Origin: Acetobacter sp.
GTDB taxonomy: Bacteria; Pseudomonadota; Alphaproteobacteria; RF32; CAG-239
NCBI GenBank assembly: GCA_023665325.1
Contig: JAMPED010000002.1
Coordinates: forward strand, 1-64,000
Direction of reading: 5' to 3'
Length of the DNA: 64,000 nt
A program made the translations under genes and the position numbers. The notes under the pieces are model-generated. The model saw only the letters and a program-made list of their open reading frames with translations, was not told the origin of the DNA and made no database searches. Shown here in pieces: positions 41,743 through 50,028 of the stretch (position 1 is the first letter of the stretch; each line of letters begins with the position of its first letter).

Positions 41743-42084
41743 TTACTTATTTTCCTTTATTTCAATTTGTATTCCTAACGACTTAGCAATCGTTCCGTTT
41801 GCCTTGTCTACAAGAAGCTGAAATCGTAACTTTTCCATATCTTCCATTGACTTCTTAATTCTTTCATATTCCTTAATGTCGTTATAAAAGAATTCCTCTG
41901 GCGTACTGTTGCAAACATCTATAATTTGCATAAGAACACGAAGTGATGGCTCAAAGTCTTTTTGACATTCAAGCCTGTTAATATAGCTTGGGTTCATTCC
42001 AAGTTTTGCAGAAAGAGCTTTCTGCGTAAATTTAGCGCGCTTGCGAATATAAGATATTCTGCTGATTATTTCTTCTTTTTCCAT
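41743..42084 (-). CDS. XRE-family transcriptional regulator
   Basis: 113 residues. The first 65 residues form a Cro/CI helix-turn-helix: SYIRKRAKFTQKALSAKLGM then NPSYINRLECQKDFEPSLRVL. A helical C-terminal part may dimerise. It lies two genes below the AT-rich regulatory gap 43276-43504, which holds an 8-bp palindrome that could be its operator. It may time a switch in the phage cycle; lysogeny genes were not seen. Confidence 0.85.
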   Translation of the reverse strand: MEKEEIISRISYIRKRAKFTQKALSAKLGMNPSYINRLECQKDFEPSLRVLMQIIDVCNSTPEEFFYNDIKEYERIKKSMEDMEKLRFQLLVDKANGTIAKSLGIQIEIKENK

Positions 42085-42087
42085 AAG

Positions 42088-42891
42088 TTAATCCCCTTTC
42101 CCAATCAATGTGAATATATAAATTTCACAAGAATTATTTACCTGCTTGATTATCCGTAAAATCTCTTTGAGCGTTGCACCTGTCGTATTTATATCATCGA
42201 CAATAAGTAGCCGTTTATTTTGCAACTCCTTGAACGCGTTTTCCTTCTCTATATCCTCGAATTTCAAATAATCCTTAATGTAACTTCTATACTTTGCTGG
42301 AATTAACTGTGCAATCGAAAAGTAATCTTTTTCTTGTGCTTTTTGTAAAATATCGAAAAGTTTATCGCGCATTTGTCTATGACGATTGTCTTCGCTCTTA
42401 CTCGCACCAAACGGGACGTCATTCACAAACTTGCTCCAATCCACTTGTATCGACTTTGGCAATGATTTGATTAACTCAAAGAATACAGGCGGTACATCGT
42501 GCCGCAAGAAATCCCCTATTTGCTGTATAACTTGACTGACAAGTGGACTACGCCCGCTCCTCGGAGTTATAATACAATCAATCGTAGTTAAATTTATTTC
42601 TCTATCGAGCAAGACAAGCGGTTTTTCAATAAATTTATGCAAATCACTTGGTCTCGGTTTCTGTTCCGCAAGCCCTTTGATAAAATGAATTACCTTTGAC
42701 CTATCTTGCGACGAAATATTATCGTAAAACTGATAGCCAAAGTGATAAGTGTTCCCAAGAAAAGTATCCCCGTGCAACTCATCAGCAATAAGTGATAAAT
42801 AGTCGTCTTGCTTGTCTAACGAAAAATCAAAAACAAGCTGTCCGTCCTGTTCTCTTATTCCGTCTGTTGCGCTTCTTGTCGATACTTTCAT
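42088..42891 (-). CDS. Phosphoribosyltransferase-domain protein
   Basis: ATG at 42891 (MKVSTRSATDG), GGAG eight bases upstream. 267 residues. The C-terminal domain has the PRPP loop KRLLIVDDINTTGATLKEIL, typical of type I phosphoribosyltransferases; an N-terminal domain includes IDCIITPRSGRSPLVSQV, which may be the pyrophosphate loop side. It looks like ComF or purine PRT-like enzymes but with long insertions. Substrate unknown; nucleobase or 7-deazaguanine salvage is possible. Notable N-terminal TRSATD, similar to the basic-SATE signature of other proteins here. Confidence 0.75.
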   Translation of the reverse strand: MKVSTRSATDGIREQDGQLVFDFSLDKQDDYLSLIADELHGDTFLGNTYHFGYQFYDNISSQDRSKVIHFIKGLAEQKPRPSDLHKFIEKPLVLLDREINLTTIDCIITPRSGRSPLVSQVIQQIGDFLRHDVPPVFFELIKSLPKSIQVDWSKFVNDVPFGASKSEDNRHRQMRDKLFDILQKAQEKDYFSIAQLIPAKYRSYIKDYLKFEDIEKENAFKELQNKRLLIVDDINTTGATLKEILRIIKQVNNSCEIYIFTLIGKGD

Positions 42892-42919
42892 TTCCTGTTC
42901 TCCAAATTTATTACCTTGA

Positions 42920-42930
42920 TTATAATATAT
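42920..42930 (-). promoter_or_regulatory. TATATTATA-class promoter candidate
   Basis: Minus strand ATATATTATA, 29 bases before the phosphoribosyltransferase start. Confidence 0.4.
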
Positions 42931-42951
42931 CAAATAATCCGTTGCTGCGGC

Positions 42952-43275
42952 TTACTCAATCGGATAACGATATAAAGAGATATGACGAGTGCTGTCAATG
43001 CGAATAGGTGCTACGTCGTCCTTAAATTCAGCAGAAGCTATCCACGCAATACCTTCAAAGTCTTTTAGACATTCGTTCATATACTCTTCCGTGATTACAG
43101 CAATACTATCGACATCTTGACGCGTTATACTTACGACTTCTACTTTTTCGAGCCGTTTATTATACGCAATCATAGCGTCCTTTTGATTACCGAAAATACG
43201 CAGTTTATCGTCATCTTCTACCATATTCCCTGTGTACAACACTCTCTTCTCTTTCAGAACAAATACATACTTCAT
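42952..43275 (-). CDS. Unknown small protein
   Basis: 107 residues, alpha-beta (MKYVFVLKEKRVLYTGNMVE, AITEEYMNECLKDFEGIAWI is its second half in part). AAAGGAGAG lies about six bases upstream. The stop is followed by AGCCGCAGC, a string also present after the clamp loader stop. Confidence 0.5.
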   Translation of the reverse strand: MKYVFVLKEKRVLYTGNMVEDDDKLRIFGNQKDAMIAYNKRLEKVEVVSITRQDVDSIAVITEEYMNECLKDFEGIAWIASAEFKDDVAPIRIDSTRHISLYRYPIE

Positions 43276-43278
43276 AAT

Positions 43279-43362
43279 CTACTCTCCTTTAACACGACAG
43301 TTCTCGCACTCTACTGTGCATAACACATTACGCATAACATATTTACATTTTGCAAATCGCAT
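43279..43362 (-). CDS. Possible 27-residue Cys-rich peptide
   Basis: ATG 43362 to TAG 43279 reads MRFAKCKYVMRNVLCTVECE and ends NCRVKGE. Four Cys (CK, C, C, C with the last two as CxxC) could hold one zinc. No SD at proper distance, so expression is doubtful; its end overlaps the SD of the next gene. Confidence 0.3.
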   Translation of the reverse strand: MRFAKCKYVMRNVLCTVECENCRVKGE

Positions 43363-43377
43363 TATTAAGTTATACAG

Positions 43378-43399
43378 TAATATAGTTACTCCTATATTA
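43378..43399. promoter_or_regulatory. 8-bp palindrome, operator candidate
   Basis: TAATATAG-ttactc-CTATATTA, a perfect inverted repeat in the longest gene-free AT-rich gap of this half, upstream of the operon that encodes the XRE regulator. Autoregulation is inferred. Confidence 0.4.
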
Positions 43400-43416
43400 A
43401 GTTTCACTGTGTACTT

Positions 43417-43427
43417 CAAAGTACAGC
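43417..43427 (-). promoter_or_regulatory. GYTGTACTNTA-like motif (weak)
   Basis: Minus strand GCTGTACTTTG, 55 bases before the micro-ORF and 142 before 43275; overlaps a small palindrome GTACTT-CA-AAGTAC. Confidence 0.3.
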
Positions 43428-43435
43428 AATAATTC

Positions 43436-43479
43436 AGAAAAAATAAGTATTCTCAATAAATATATCGAAAATACTTATT
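43436..43479 (-). terminator. AT-rich terminator hairpin
   Basis: Minus strand AATAAGTATT ... AATACTTATT, a perfect 10-bp stem with 18-base loop, followed by TTTTTTC. It closes the transcript of 43505-43852. Confidence 0.6.
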
Positions 43480-43504
43480 ACTCAACTTGATTAAATTCAA
43501 TATA

Positions 43505-43852
43505 CTAAAATGGAAAATCGTCACGACAAAAGTGATAATTATACATAGCCATTACACCTAATAATTCAAGTGCTTCACTTGTTGACAAATGCAATTCTTT
43601 CATAGCCTGCTTAACAGTCATATGAGATAACTTTCCACAAGTCAACTTACTTTCTTTTAGCTTCTTATTCAGTATCTCTTTCTCTCCACAAAGTTGGGAC
43701 ACTGGGTCATCGTCAGTAAGTCCAAAGTGCTGACTTTTCGCTATTTGTAGTTGCTTCTCGTATTTCTTCTTTGCTGTATTGTAACCATCCCACCAAAGTT
43801 TCTCTCCTATATCTGAAATACCAGAAAGCAACTCTTCCTTATTTTGCTTCAT
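43505..43852 (-). CDS. Unknown helical protein
   Basis: 115 residues, helical, ending in TVKQAMKELHLSTSEALELL and a Cys/aromatic tail. Overlaps the end of the membrane-protein gene by 14 bases. Confidence 0.5.
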   Translation of the reverse strand: MKQNKEELLSGISDIGEKLWWDGYNTAKKKYEKQLQIAKSQHFGLTDDDPVSQLCGEKEILNKKLKESKLTCGKLSHMTVKQAMKELHLSTSEALELLGVMAMYNYHFCRDDFPF

Positions 43853-44072
43853 TATTTTCCTCCTTATTTCGACGTCTGCGCTTGATGCTGCGACGTATTA
43901 CATATTTCCCGTAATAGATTGCTGTAACTAACCAAAAGACTGGTGGCAATAAGATAAGCAAAGCTACCATACCCCACTCTGCGGCATCTATATGTGCATA
44001 TCGTGCCAACCAAATAGTTCCAAAGGCGTGCAACAAATAACAAATAGAAACCACTATCAAAGCTATCTTCAT
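43839..44072 (-). CDS. Small two-helix membrane protein
   Basis: ATG at 44072 (MKIALIVV) with AGGAG seven bases upstream. 77 residues: hydrophobic 1-22 and 30-52, then a strongly basic tail (RRSIKRRRRNKEENNE). Inner-membrane protein with cytoplasmic C-terminus by the positive-inside rule. Could be an accessory or superinfection factor; unknown. Confidence 0.55.
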   Translation of the reverse strand: MKIALIVVSICYLLHAFGTIWLARYAHIDAAEWGMVALLILLPPVFWLVTAIYYGKYVIRRSIKRRRRNKEENNEAK

Positions 44073-44074
44073 TA

Positions 44075-44452
44075 CTATCTCCTGAACTCTATTTGGCGTA
44101 AATGCAACTTTGTCTTTGACTGTAATATATGATAAATACGCTCTAACTCGTGGGCACACCAAACACGATAAGAACCATACTGCACATTATCCAAATCCAA
44201 ACCTGTAACATAATAGTCTGTTTGGTCAAATCCCGATATGGGGCTTCCTTGTATTCCTCTCGATTGAAATACCATAGCTGGTCCTTTCGAGAAACAAAGA
44301 CGTAAAATGTGTGCTGTTGTTCTTCCGCTTGCTCTGTAATTCGGCATAAAGCTTTCTTTTCCAAATATGTACTGAATTTGCCACTTATATAACTTAATAT
44401 TAAGCGCCTTATTTATCTTTCGCACATAATGCGTCCTCTTAAGAAAATTCAT
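44075..44452 (-). CDS. Unknown protein
   Basis: 125 residues. Basic N-terminal helix (KRTHYVRKINKALNIKLYKW), then YRASGRTTAHILRLCFSKG, which resembles the start of a P-loop or DNA-binding turn but lacks GK[ST]. Starts two bases upstream of the membrane protein start region. Function unknown. Confidence 0.5.
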   Translation of the reverse strand: MNFLKRTHYVRKINKALNIKLYKWQIQYIFGKESFMPNYRASGRTTAHILRLCFSKGPAMVFQSRGIQGSPISGFDQTDYYVTGLDLDNVQYGSYRVWCAHELERIYHILQSKTKLHLRQIEFRR

Positions 44453-44470
44453 ATAAAACTCCTTTATATT

Positions 44471-44481
44471 TTATGTACAGT
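44471..44481 (-). promoter_or_regulatory. TGTACATAA motif (weak promoter candidate)
   Basis: Minus strand ACTGTACATAA, 19 bases before the ATG at 44452; a poor copy of the GYTGTACTATA class. Confidence 0.3.
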
Positions 44482-44489
44482 ATTTCCTT

Positions 44490-44527
44490 AAAACATAAGA
44501 ATAGCAACAAGCGTTGTCTTGTTGCTA
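44490..44527 (-). terminator. Hairpin terminator
   Basis: Minus strand TAGCAACAAG-acaacg-CTTGTTGCTA, perfect 10-bp stem, followed by TTCTTATGTTTT; 7 bases after the stop of 44534-44740. Confidence 0.6.
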
Positions 44528-44533
44528 ACTCTA

Positions 44534-44740
44534 TTAAATGCTATACCACGGCCCAGCAAAAGTTTCGTCGTCTACGGTCTCCTTATGCCCACAATCTGGA
44601 CAAACAAGATAATTACACTGAAGACGAACTCGACCGGTCGGTATAAGATATCCTCCTACTGATTTCATCTCTTTTTCAGTAAACATATCTTTTTCCATAT
44701 TAGAATAACCGCAAACTGGGCAAGGAAACTTATCTTCCAT
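44534..44740 (-). CDS. Zinc-ribbon protein
   Basis: About 68 residues from MEDKFPCP. CPVCGYS and CPDCGHKET form two knuckles with about 35 residues between. A run of ATG ATG ATA ATG makes the exact start uncertain by up to three codons. Overlaps the AAA ATPase end by 11 bases. Possible nucleic-acid binding adaptor. Confidence 0.6.
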   Translation of the reverse strand: MEDKFPCPVCGYSNMEKDMFTEKEMKSVGGYLIPTGRVRLQCNYLVCPDCGHKETVDDETFAGPWYSI

Positions 44741-45632
44741 TATCATCATCTTCCTTCATAATTATTTCCACTAGTCTTGTAGTGCAACGCTTTATCACCT
44801 CTGACGGTTGAAATTCTAAAGCATCATTAAAAGATGACAACATCAAATCTTTTGGTGGCTCGACCCCTACCGAAGCAAAGAACTTCTTCGCTAATTGTTC
44901 GGCTTCGACAAGTGAGAATAACTCAACCTCGTGCACAAAGGTAAATCTACGGAACAACGCAGCATCTAGCATATCTGCCCTATTTGTCGTAGCTGTAACA
45001 ACACAACCGTTTTGAATAGTGTCCATTTCCTGCATAAGTGCAATCACTACTCTTGACATCTCGCCTACATCGTTGCGCTGCCCGCGTGATAAACCGATAG
45101 CATCTATCTCATCAAAACAAACCACTACTGGCTCTTTACGAACATAATCAAATATTCTTGCGATATTTTGTTGCGTTTGTCCTAAATATGAGCCAACCAA
45201 ATTTGAAAACCGCACATAAATGAACGGCAACTTTAACTTAAATGCTATATACTTAGCCAGCAGCGTCTTCCCCGTTCCTGGCTTTCCTGTTAGCAACAAA
45301 GCTGGCACATAATGGACGTCAAATAACTTAAGCTTCACTGAAGCAGCATTCGCCATAAGCATAGAATCCACAATCTTTTCTTCGTCTTCTCGCAAAACAA
45401 AACGGTCTTCGCGAAAATGTGATACATCTTGAGCAGCAAGCACTTCTGATAAATTACCTGGCAACTGAAATGGCTTACTCTCTAGCTCGTCTAATTTCTT
45501 CTTCATCTCCTCACAAAAATCTCTGTCTTTTTGTGTAGTCGAAGCACAAAGTATTTGACGAGTAAACTGACGAGCGTAGTCCATCCTGTTTGTACAAACT
45601 GACTCAATTAAACAACGGTCTAGCTGATTCAT
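44730..45632 (-). CDS. AAA ATPase (FtsH/Cdc48-like single domain)
   Basis: 300 residues. Walker A GKPGTGKT (116-123), pore-loop region YLGQT, Walker B CFDEID (172-177), sensor 1 TATTNRADMLD, arginine fingers ALFRRF. The N-terminal 85 residues are helical and likely bind a substrate or partner. No protease or transmembrane part, so it resembles an unfoldase or remodeller. It follows the SDR fusion gene by two bases. Confidence 0.88.
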   Translation of the reverse strand: MNQLDRCLIESVCTNRMDYARQFTRQILCASTTQKDRDFCEEMKKKLDELESKPFQLPGNLSEVLAAQDVSHFREDRFVLREDEEKIVDSMLMANAASVKLKLFDVHYVPALLLTGKPGTGKTLLAKYIAFKLKLPFIYVRFSNLVGSYLGQTQQNIARIFDYVRKEPVVVCFDEIDAIGLSRGQRNDVGEMSRVVIALMQEMDTIQNGCVVTATTNRADMLDAALFRRFTFVHEVELFSLVEAEQLAKKFFASVGVEPPKDLMLSSFNDALEFQPSEVIKRCTTRLVEIIMKEDDDNGR

Positions 45633-45634
45633 AA

Positions 45635-46927
45635 TTACTTAGCCCCATAAATCGTAGAGCAGCTCTGACAACGATAACAAATCTGCCCATCCTTTTTTAT
45701 TCTCGAGAACATATTAGAACCACAGCTTTCGCAATGAAACACTTTACCTTTTTGCATAACAAACATATTACGTTCTAATACCTCTGCCTCAATGGGCTTG
45801 GGCTTATGCATCATTCGGTCTTCTTCTGTTGGGTACGGAATATCCGCACAAGCACCGCGATAGAACTTGCGCTTCATTGCATCATTTGCAATAAAATTGT
45901 GCTTTGCGCTCTCTCCGTTATCAATGGGAATAAACTGTCCTTGAATAGACTTGTTGTGTACAGTCAAGAAATAAATCAACTCTGCTGCCTCACTCGGGTC
46001 TGACCATTTATGTAAAAGTGTTTCTTTCTTGACTTCTTCCATAAGCTCCGCGTCCTCAATGAGCCAATCGTTCAATGGTGAAAATACACCTGCTGGAACA
46101 ATAGCATTTACGAGAACTCCGCGATGCGAAAGACGAAGAGCCAAATTCTTTGTATAAGCATATCTAGCTCCCTGACTCATAACATAAAGTGGTGGTTCTA
46201 TTCCTGTGGTGGCTGAAATGGAACAGACATTCACAAGCGCTTTGAGGTCATAATTCAAAACGCCATATTTCTCGGCTATGTAAAAATATCCCATAGCATT
46301 TACGTCCATACAAAGTGGTTCGTGGTCAGTTCCGGCATTATTGACAAGAATATCAATCGCGTCTATTTCTGGGAAAGTGTCTGGCTTACTCACATCAACT
46401 ATATAGTGCTTATAAGAGCCGCCTTTTTCTCCGAAAATTTGATTGTCTTCGTCAATCTCGTAAATGTCGAAACCGTGAACCTCGTACCCTTTTTCAGCAA
46501 AAAGTTTTGCCGTGGCGTGCCCTATTCCCGTTGCAGTACCTGTAACTAGAACTTTACCTTTTGGCGACTTTTGAATTTCCTTGTCTATAATCAAAGCTTC
46601 AAGAGCAATAGAACAACCTTCGCGCGTATCTTGTTTCACATACAAAGAACTATTAACAGTTCTGCGAGTATCTTCAAGCAAAGTAATGCTAGCCAACTTA
46701 ATTAAATCTTCTGTTGCCTCTCTCGATATACGGTCAAACCCGGACTTCTTGACATAGTTACCTTGATTGTTTACTTCGTCTACAAGACTAAAATAACACT
46801 TTACTGCTTCAACTGGGTCTGAAAATAGCTGACTAATTTCTACGTTCGGTAAAACGGCTTCACATTCTGGCAAATGTAAAGTAGCATCAATCGAACGAAC
46901 TTTCTGTACCAAATACTGCTGCTTCAT
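45635..46927 (-). CDS. Short-chain dehydrogenase fused to zinc ribbon
   Basis: 430 residues in three parts. Residues 1-120 are an unrecognised helical domain. Residues about 123-345 are an SDR: cofactor loop GTATGIG (130-136), NNAG (196-199), Ser in NVCSIS (236-238) and Y256-x3-K260, so the catalytic triad is intact. The C-terminus has CESCGSNMFSRIKKDGQICY then RCQSC, a zinc ribbon. The reaction could be NAD(P)-linked oxidation or reduction of an unknown alcohol, or sugar nucleotide. The fusion is uncommon and its presence in a phage replication block is odd. Own GYTGTACTATA motif upstream. Confidence 0.8.
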   Translation of the reverse strand: MKQQYLVQKVRSIDATLHLPECEAVLPNVEISQLFSDPVEAVKCYFSLVDEVNNQGNYVKKSGFDRISREATEDLIKLASITLLEDTRRTVNSSLYVKQDTREGCSIALEALIIDKEIQKSPKGKVLVTGTATGIGHATAKLFAEKGYEVHGFDIYEIDEDNQIFGEKGGSYKHYIVDVSKPDTFPEIDAIDILVNNAGTDHEPLCMDVNAMGYFYIAEKYGVLNYDLKALVNVCSISATTGIEPPLYVMSQGARYAYTKNLALRLSHRGVLVNAIVPAGVFSPLNDWLIEDAELMEEVKKETLLHKWSDPSEAAELIYFLTVHNKSIQGQFIPIDNGESAKHNFIANDAMKRKFYRGACADIPYPTEEDRMMHKPKPIEAEVLERNMFVMQKGKVFHCESCGSNMFSRIKKDGQICYRCQSCSTIYGAK

Positions 46928-46936
46928 ACAATCTCC

Positions 46937-47479
46937 TTAATTTATAAATAAACTTGTTCCATCAAATATAGTACAGCTCGGCTGTTTTCGTATAATAGGG
47001 CTAGCCGAGAGCGATATTGTGGAAATAGGGTGCCCTTGTACAGCAGCAAATAAAAATACTGCTATAACAGTAGAACTGCCCTTTCGCAAAGTGCCAAATA
47101 TTGAACGAGCGCCTTCTTCTGTTTTCAACATACTCAACAAAGATGCCTGCAACATAGATTTATTTATTGCCTCATTCTCCCAACTTTCCGTATCTGTTAT
47201 TTGAGACAACACAGCTTGTTCAAATGACTTAAGCGATTCATCAAAGTCCTCAAAAACAAATAATTGTTCTGGTGGAATATTCATACGGAGCTTATTATCT
47301 CTTATGTAAGACGTCGAGTAACTCAAAGAAAATACAAGTTCAGGCAAGTCATCTGGAAATGGCATAAAGCTCGCAATATGTTGCCTATGAGAGTGAAATA
47401 CAGTCTCCAACTCTTTTTCTAATTCCGAAAGATTGTTGCTGTCCGTGCACTCGTTGAGTAATTCTTCGCTATTTTCCAC
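46937..47479 (-). CDS. Unknown protein, GTG start
   Basis: GTG at 47479 (VENSEELL) with GGAGG seven bases upstream; the longer frame would run inside the helicase gene. 180 residues, helical with a hydrophobic stretch near 130-150 (STVIAVFLFAAVQG). Function unknown. The next promoter motif lies in its 3' end. Confidence 0.55.
   Translation of the reverse strand: MENSEELLNECTDSNNLSELEKELETVFHSHRQHIASFMPFPDDLPELVFSLSYSTSYIRDNKLRMNIPPEQLFVFEDFDESLKSFEQAVLSQITDTESWENEAINKSMLQASLLSMLKTEEGARSIFGTLRKGSSTVIAVFLFAAVQGHPISTISLSASPIIRKQPSCTIFDGTSLFIN
46967..46977 (-). promoter_or_regulatory. GYTGTACTATA-class promoter candidate
   Basis: Minus strand GCTGTACTATA inside the end of 46937-47479, 39 bases before the SDR start. 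Confidence 0.5.
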
Positions 47480-47480
47480 G

Positions 47481-49358
47481 TTAATGCCTCCGAAGCTTGC
47501 GCCCCATCGTAATGCACGTATAAGTATCTTCCAAGAACTTTTGCACATTTTTAACTTTAACTTTTTTCAATTCATTAGTACGAACATTCCAAAGATAAGC
47601 AAAAGGGGCCTTCTTGGCTACAACATACATAGCTGTCTGTAAATAGTGCTCGTTATTTAGAGAGCTCACAAACTTTAATTCCCAAGGAATATTCTTATCG
47701 TCGACATAATCCATATACCCTGATGCAGTAAACTCTGCTACTACGTGACAAGGAACCTGAATACGAGAGCTTTCTGCGTCGAGCTTTGACGACAAACGAG
47801 AAATCAGCAATTCGTGATTTTGCTTATCCATAAATTCTGGCGTGGCTTGCTTACAATATCTAAATAATTCTGTCTCGTAAGCAGTGAGCGCCAAAGCCTT
47901 CTGCTCATCTGTTAGTGCGCTCTGCTCGCTCATCCACTTACGAATACGCGTAAGAATGGGTTTCTCCTGCAAACGATTAACAGCCTTATCAAAGTCATAT
48001 TTCTTAAAGAAAGTAATCTCCTGAAAAATTCCTACTGCTGGTGACAAGTCTATATTCCCGTCTGCCGTAATGGCGTCAATCTGTGCCGTTTCGTCTTGTG
48101 GAATATCCTCTATCTCTATATCTTCCATACAACGAGCAATATCTGCTGGGTGCTTAAATCCAAACATAGTGCTTGGTTCAAAGTCTGGTAAATCTTGCGA
48201 ATAAGACAAGGTTAAATCAGCAAGCTCCAAGAAGTGCTCATCTTTATGCGTGGGGTCCCTATAAAATACGATTTGCTTCTTGCCTCTCGATGCTGCAACA
48301 CAAAATAAATTTCTTATGATATTTTGGTCTACAAACGGTTTTTCTACTCTGTTCTTAAAATGCGAGTTTGTCCAATCTATTACAACACAAACGGGGCGCT
48401 CCATCCCTTTGCACCCGTCATAAGTCGTAACAATAAGAGAATCCGGCTGAATACGGAAATTTTCGTCCTTATCTCTTATACTTGTCCAAACCGTTTGTTT
48501 ATTATACTTTTGCGGGTTATGGCGCTCAAGAATATTTACAAGCTCTTGCGTTAAACCATATCTTGGTCCAAGTATCAAAACATCTTTGTTTGGCGTTTGG
48601 TCAAGCAACCACAAAATCTCCTTGAAATCTTGCGTTTCTTCTACAGCACAATCAGAGTTGACACCAACAATACGCTTTCCCCACATATTTGAAAGCGTGT
48701 CAGCAAGCTGAGCAGAAATACGGAAAGACTTCGTAAATGCGAGTGGCACGTAATTTGGTGCTATCTTCTCAATGCAATCCTTATAAACATTGACCTTTGT
48801 TTTGTCATATATCTTTTGCGCCATATCACCAACAAACACCCACTGGGCTTGTGGACATTCTTTCGCTAAATGAAGTAGTAGCTGTACTGTGTCTTCTTCC
48901 AAGTCCTGGTACTCGTCAATACATATCAAATCATAGACAAGCGGAATGTCTGTGCACTTCTCTAAAAATGCTTTTATTTGTTTATCTGGCGCTACCTTAA
49001 TATTTCTGCGAATAAGATACTTATACACAAACCCGTGATAATTCTGAACAGTAGTATTTCTGTTCGTTATCTTATCTTGAGCGTCCATCTTGAGCAAACG
49101 ATTATATGTAAGATACAAAATACGCCTGTCTGGGAATTCATTACATACGCACTGTATGGCAAACGTCTTTCCAGAACCAATGCAGCTATCTACTACAACC
49201 GAATTCCCTTTCTTTAACTCCTCGATAACAAGCTTCTGCTCGTCCGAAAGCTGCTGCGTGTGTATTTGTTGTACAGACGGAATCTCGGGCTGGCTAGGTC
49301 TAGCAGCACCGATAGGCTGTGGCGTATTTATTTGTCTTTGCTGACCAAAAAACTTCAT
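47481..49358 (-). CDS. UvrD-type helicase with C-terminal PD-(D/E)xK nuclease
   Basis: 625 residues. N-terminal low-complexity 30 residues, then motif I DSCIGSGKTFA (61-65 GSGKT), motif II CIDEYQDLEE, QWVFVGDMAQKIY (motif III), SFRISAQL, and LIVTTYDGCKGMERPVCVV (motif V). The last 170 residues have FTASGYMDYVDDKNIPWELK with D then ExK and the following QTAMYVV helix, the RecB-type nuclease motif. It may process DNA ends or act as an AddA/Cas4-like enzyme for recombination. Clear SF1 helicase; nuclease assignment moderate. Confidence 0.85.
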   Translation of the reverse strand: MKFFGQQRQINTPQPIGAARPSQPEIPSVQQIHTQQLSDEQKLVIEELKKGNSVVVDSCIGSGKTFAIQCVCNEFPDRRILYLTYNRLLKMDAQDKITNRNTTVQNYHGFVYKYLIRRNIKVAPDKQIKAFLEKCTDIPLVYDLICIDEYQDLEEDTVQLLLHLAKECPQAQWVFVGDMAQKIYDKTKVNVYKDCIEKIAPNYVPLAFTKSFRISAQLADTLSNMWGKRIVGVNSDCAVEETQDFKEILWLLDQTPNKDVLILGPRYGLTQELVNILERHNPQKYNKQTVWTSIRDKDENFRIQPDSLIVTTYDGCKGMERPVCVVIDWTNSHFKNRVEKPFVDQNIIRNLFCVAASRGKKQIVFYRDPTHKDEHFLELADLTLSYSQDLPDFEPSTMFGFKHPADIARCMEDIEIEDIPQDETAQIDAITADGNIDLSPAVGIFQEITFFKKYDFDKAVNRLQEKPILTRIRKWMSEQSALTDEQKALALTAYETELFRYCKQATPEFMDKQNHELLISRLSSKLDAESSRIQVPCHVVAEFTASGYMDYVDDKNIPWELKFVSSLNNEHYLQTAMYVVAKKAPFAYLWNVRTNELKKVKVKNVQKFLEDTYTCITMGRKLRRH

Positions 49359-49385
49359 AGTAACTTCCTAAATAACATTCTACTG

Positions 49386-49396
49386 TATAGTACAGC
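49386..49396 (-). promoter_or_regulatory. GYTGTACTATA-class promoter candidate
   Basis: Minus strand GCTGTACTATA, 27 bases before the helicase-nuclease start. Confidence 0.6.
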
Positions 49397-49409
49397 AATT
49401 ACTTCTATC

Positions 49410-50024
49410 TTACCATCCAGTCATTATGAGCATACGAGTCTGCGAAAATGTTTTATAAAGATAAACTAGCTGATAAAGAATTTCCTTCATTGTGTCTCCG
49501 CCGTTTAATATGTCTTTATCTTCTAGCTTCTGCATAAACTTTTCGTGCGTCTGTGTTCCGTGAAGACACTGAATAATAAATTCTCTGCTTAGCTGCTCAG
49601 CTCCGCAAAATGCTTGGTGATTTTTGTCATTTTTCTTCTGTTCATCTGTAACTTCGCTCGAAATTCCCAAACACCGATTATATAGCTCTGGGTCGTCTAT
49701 ATCTCTATCCCGCCCCGTATAATCAAGAATACAACTGTGGACTAAATATTGCTGATAGTCTTTGTGAAATAAGTCTATCAGTGTATACAGCTTTTTCTTT
49801 GTTACAATAACTGGGTGGTCCTCGCTATTCTCAAACTTTTGCCACATATCCGTGCCCGACGGAAAAAGGGTTTTTGCGGTGTTAAATACGTGATAAAACG
49901 GGCTATTCCGTTCAACACAAAGAACCTCCTTCAACACGTGATAATACGGTACCGCATCGTCATTCTCAAAAGCGCGCTTAATTTCTTCTGGCTTACCTAA
50001 ATATAAATGCAATCTATATCCCAT
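49410..50024 (-). CDS. Unknown protein
   Basis: Start taken as ATG 50024 (MGYRLHLYLG), five bases after the previous stop; no strong SD, so translation may be coupled. 204 residues, helical, rich in His and aromatic residues (FYHVFNTAKTLFP, SREFIIQCLHGTQTHEKF). Function unknown. Confidence 0.5.
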   Translation of the reverse strand: MGYRLHLYLGKPEEIKRAFENDDAVPYYHVLKEVLCVERNSPFYHVFNTAKTLFPSGTDMWQKFENSEDHPVIVTKKKLYTLIDLFHKDYQQYLVHSCILDYTGRDRDIDDPELYNRCLGISSEVTDEQKKNDKNHQAFCGAEQLSREFIIQCLHGTQTHEKFMQKLEDKDILNGGDTMKEILYQLVYLYKTFSQTRMLIMTGW

Positions 50025-50028
50025 AAAT

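Noticed and set aside
43442..43479. AATAAGTATT inverted repeat as an attachment site
   Set aside because: It is followed by a T run at a gene end and no integrase is present; terminator is the better reading.
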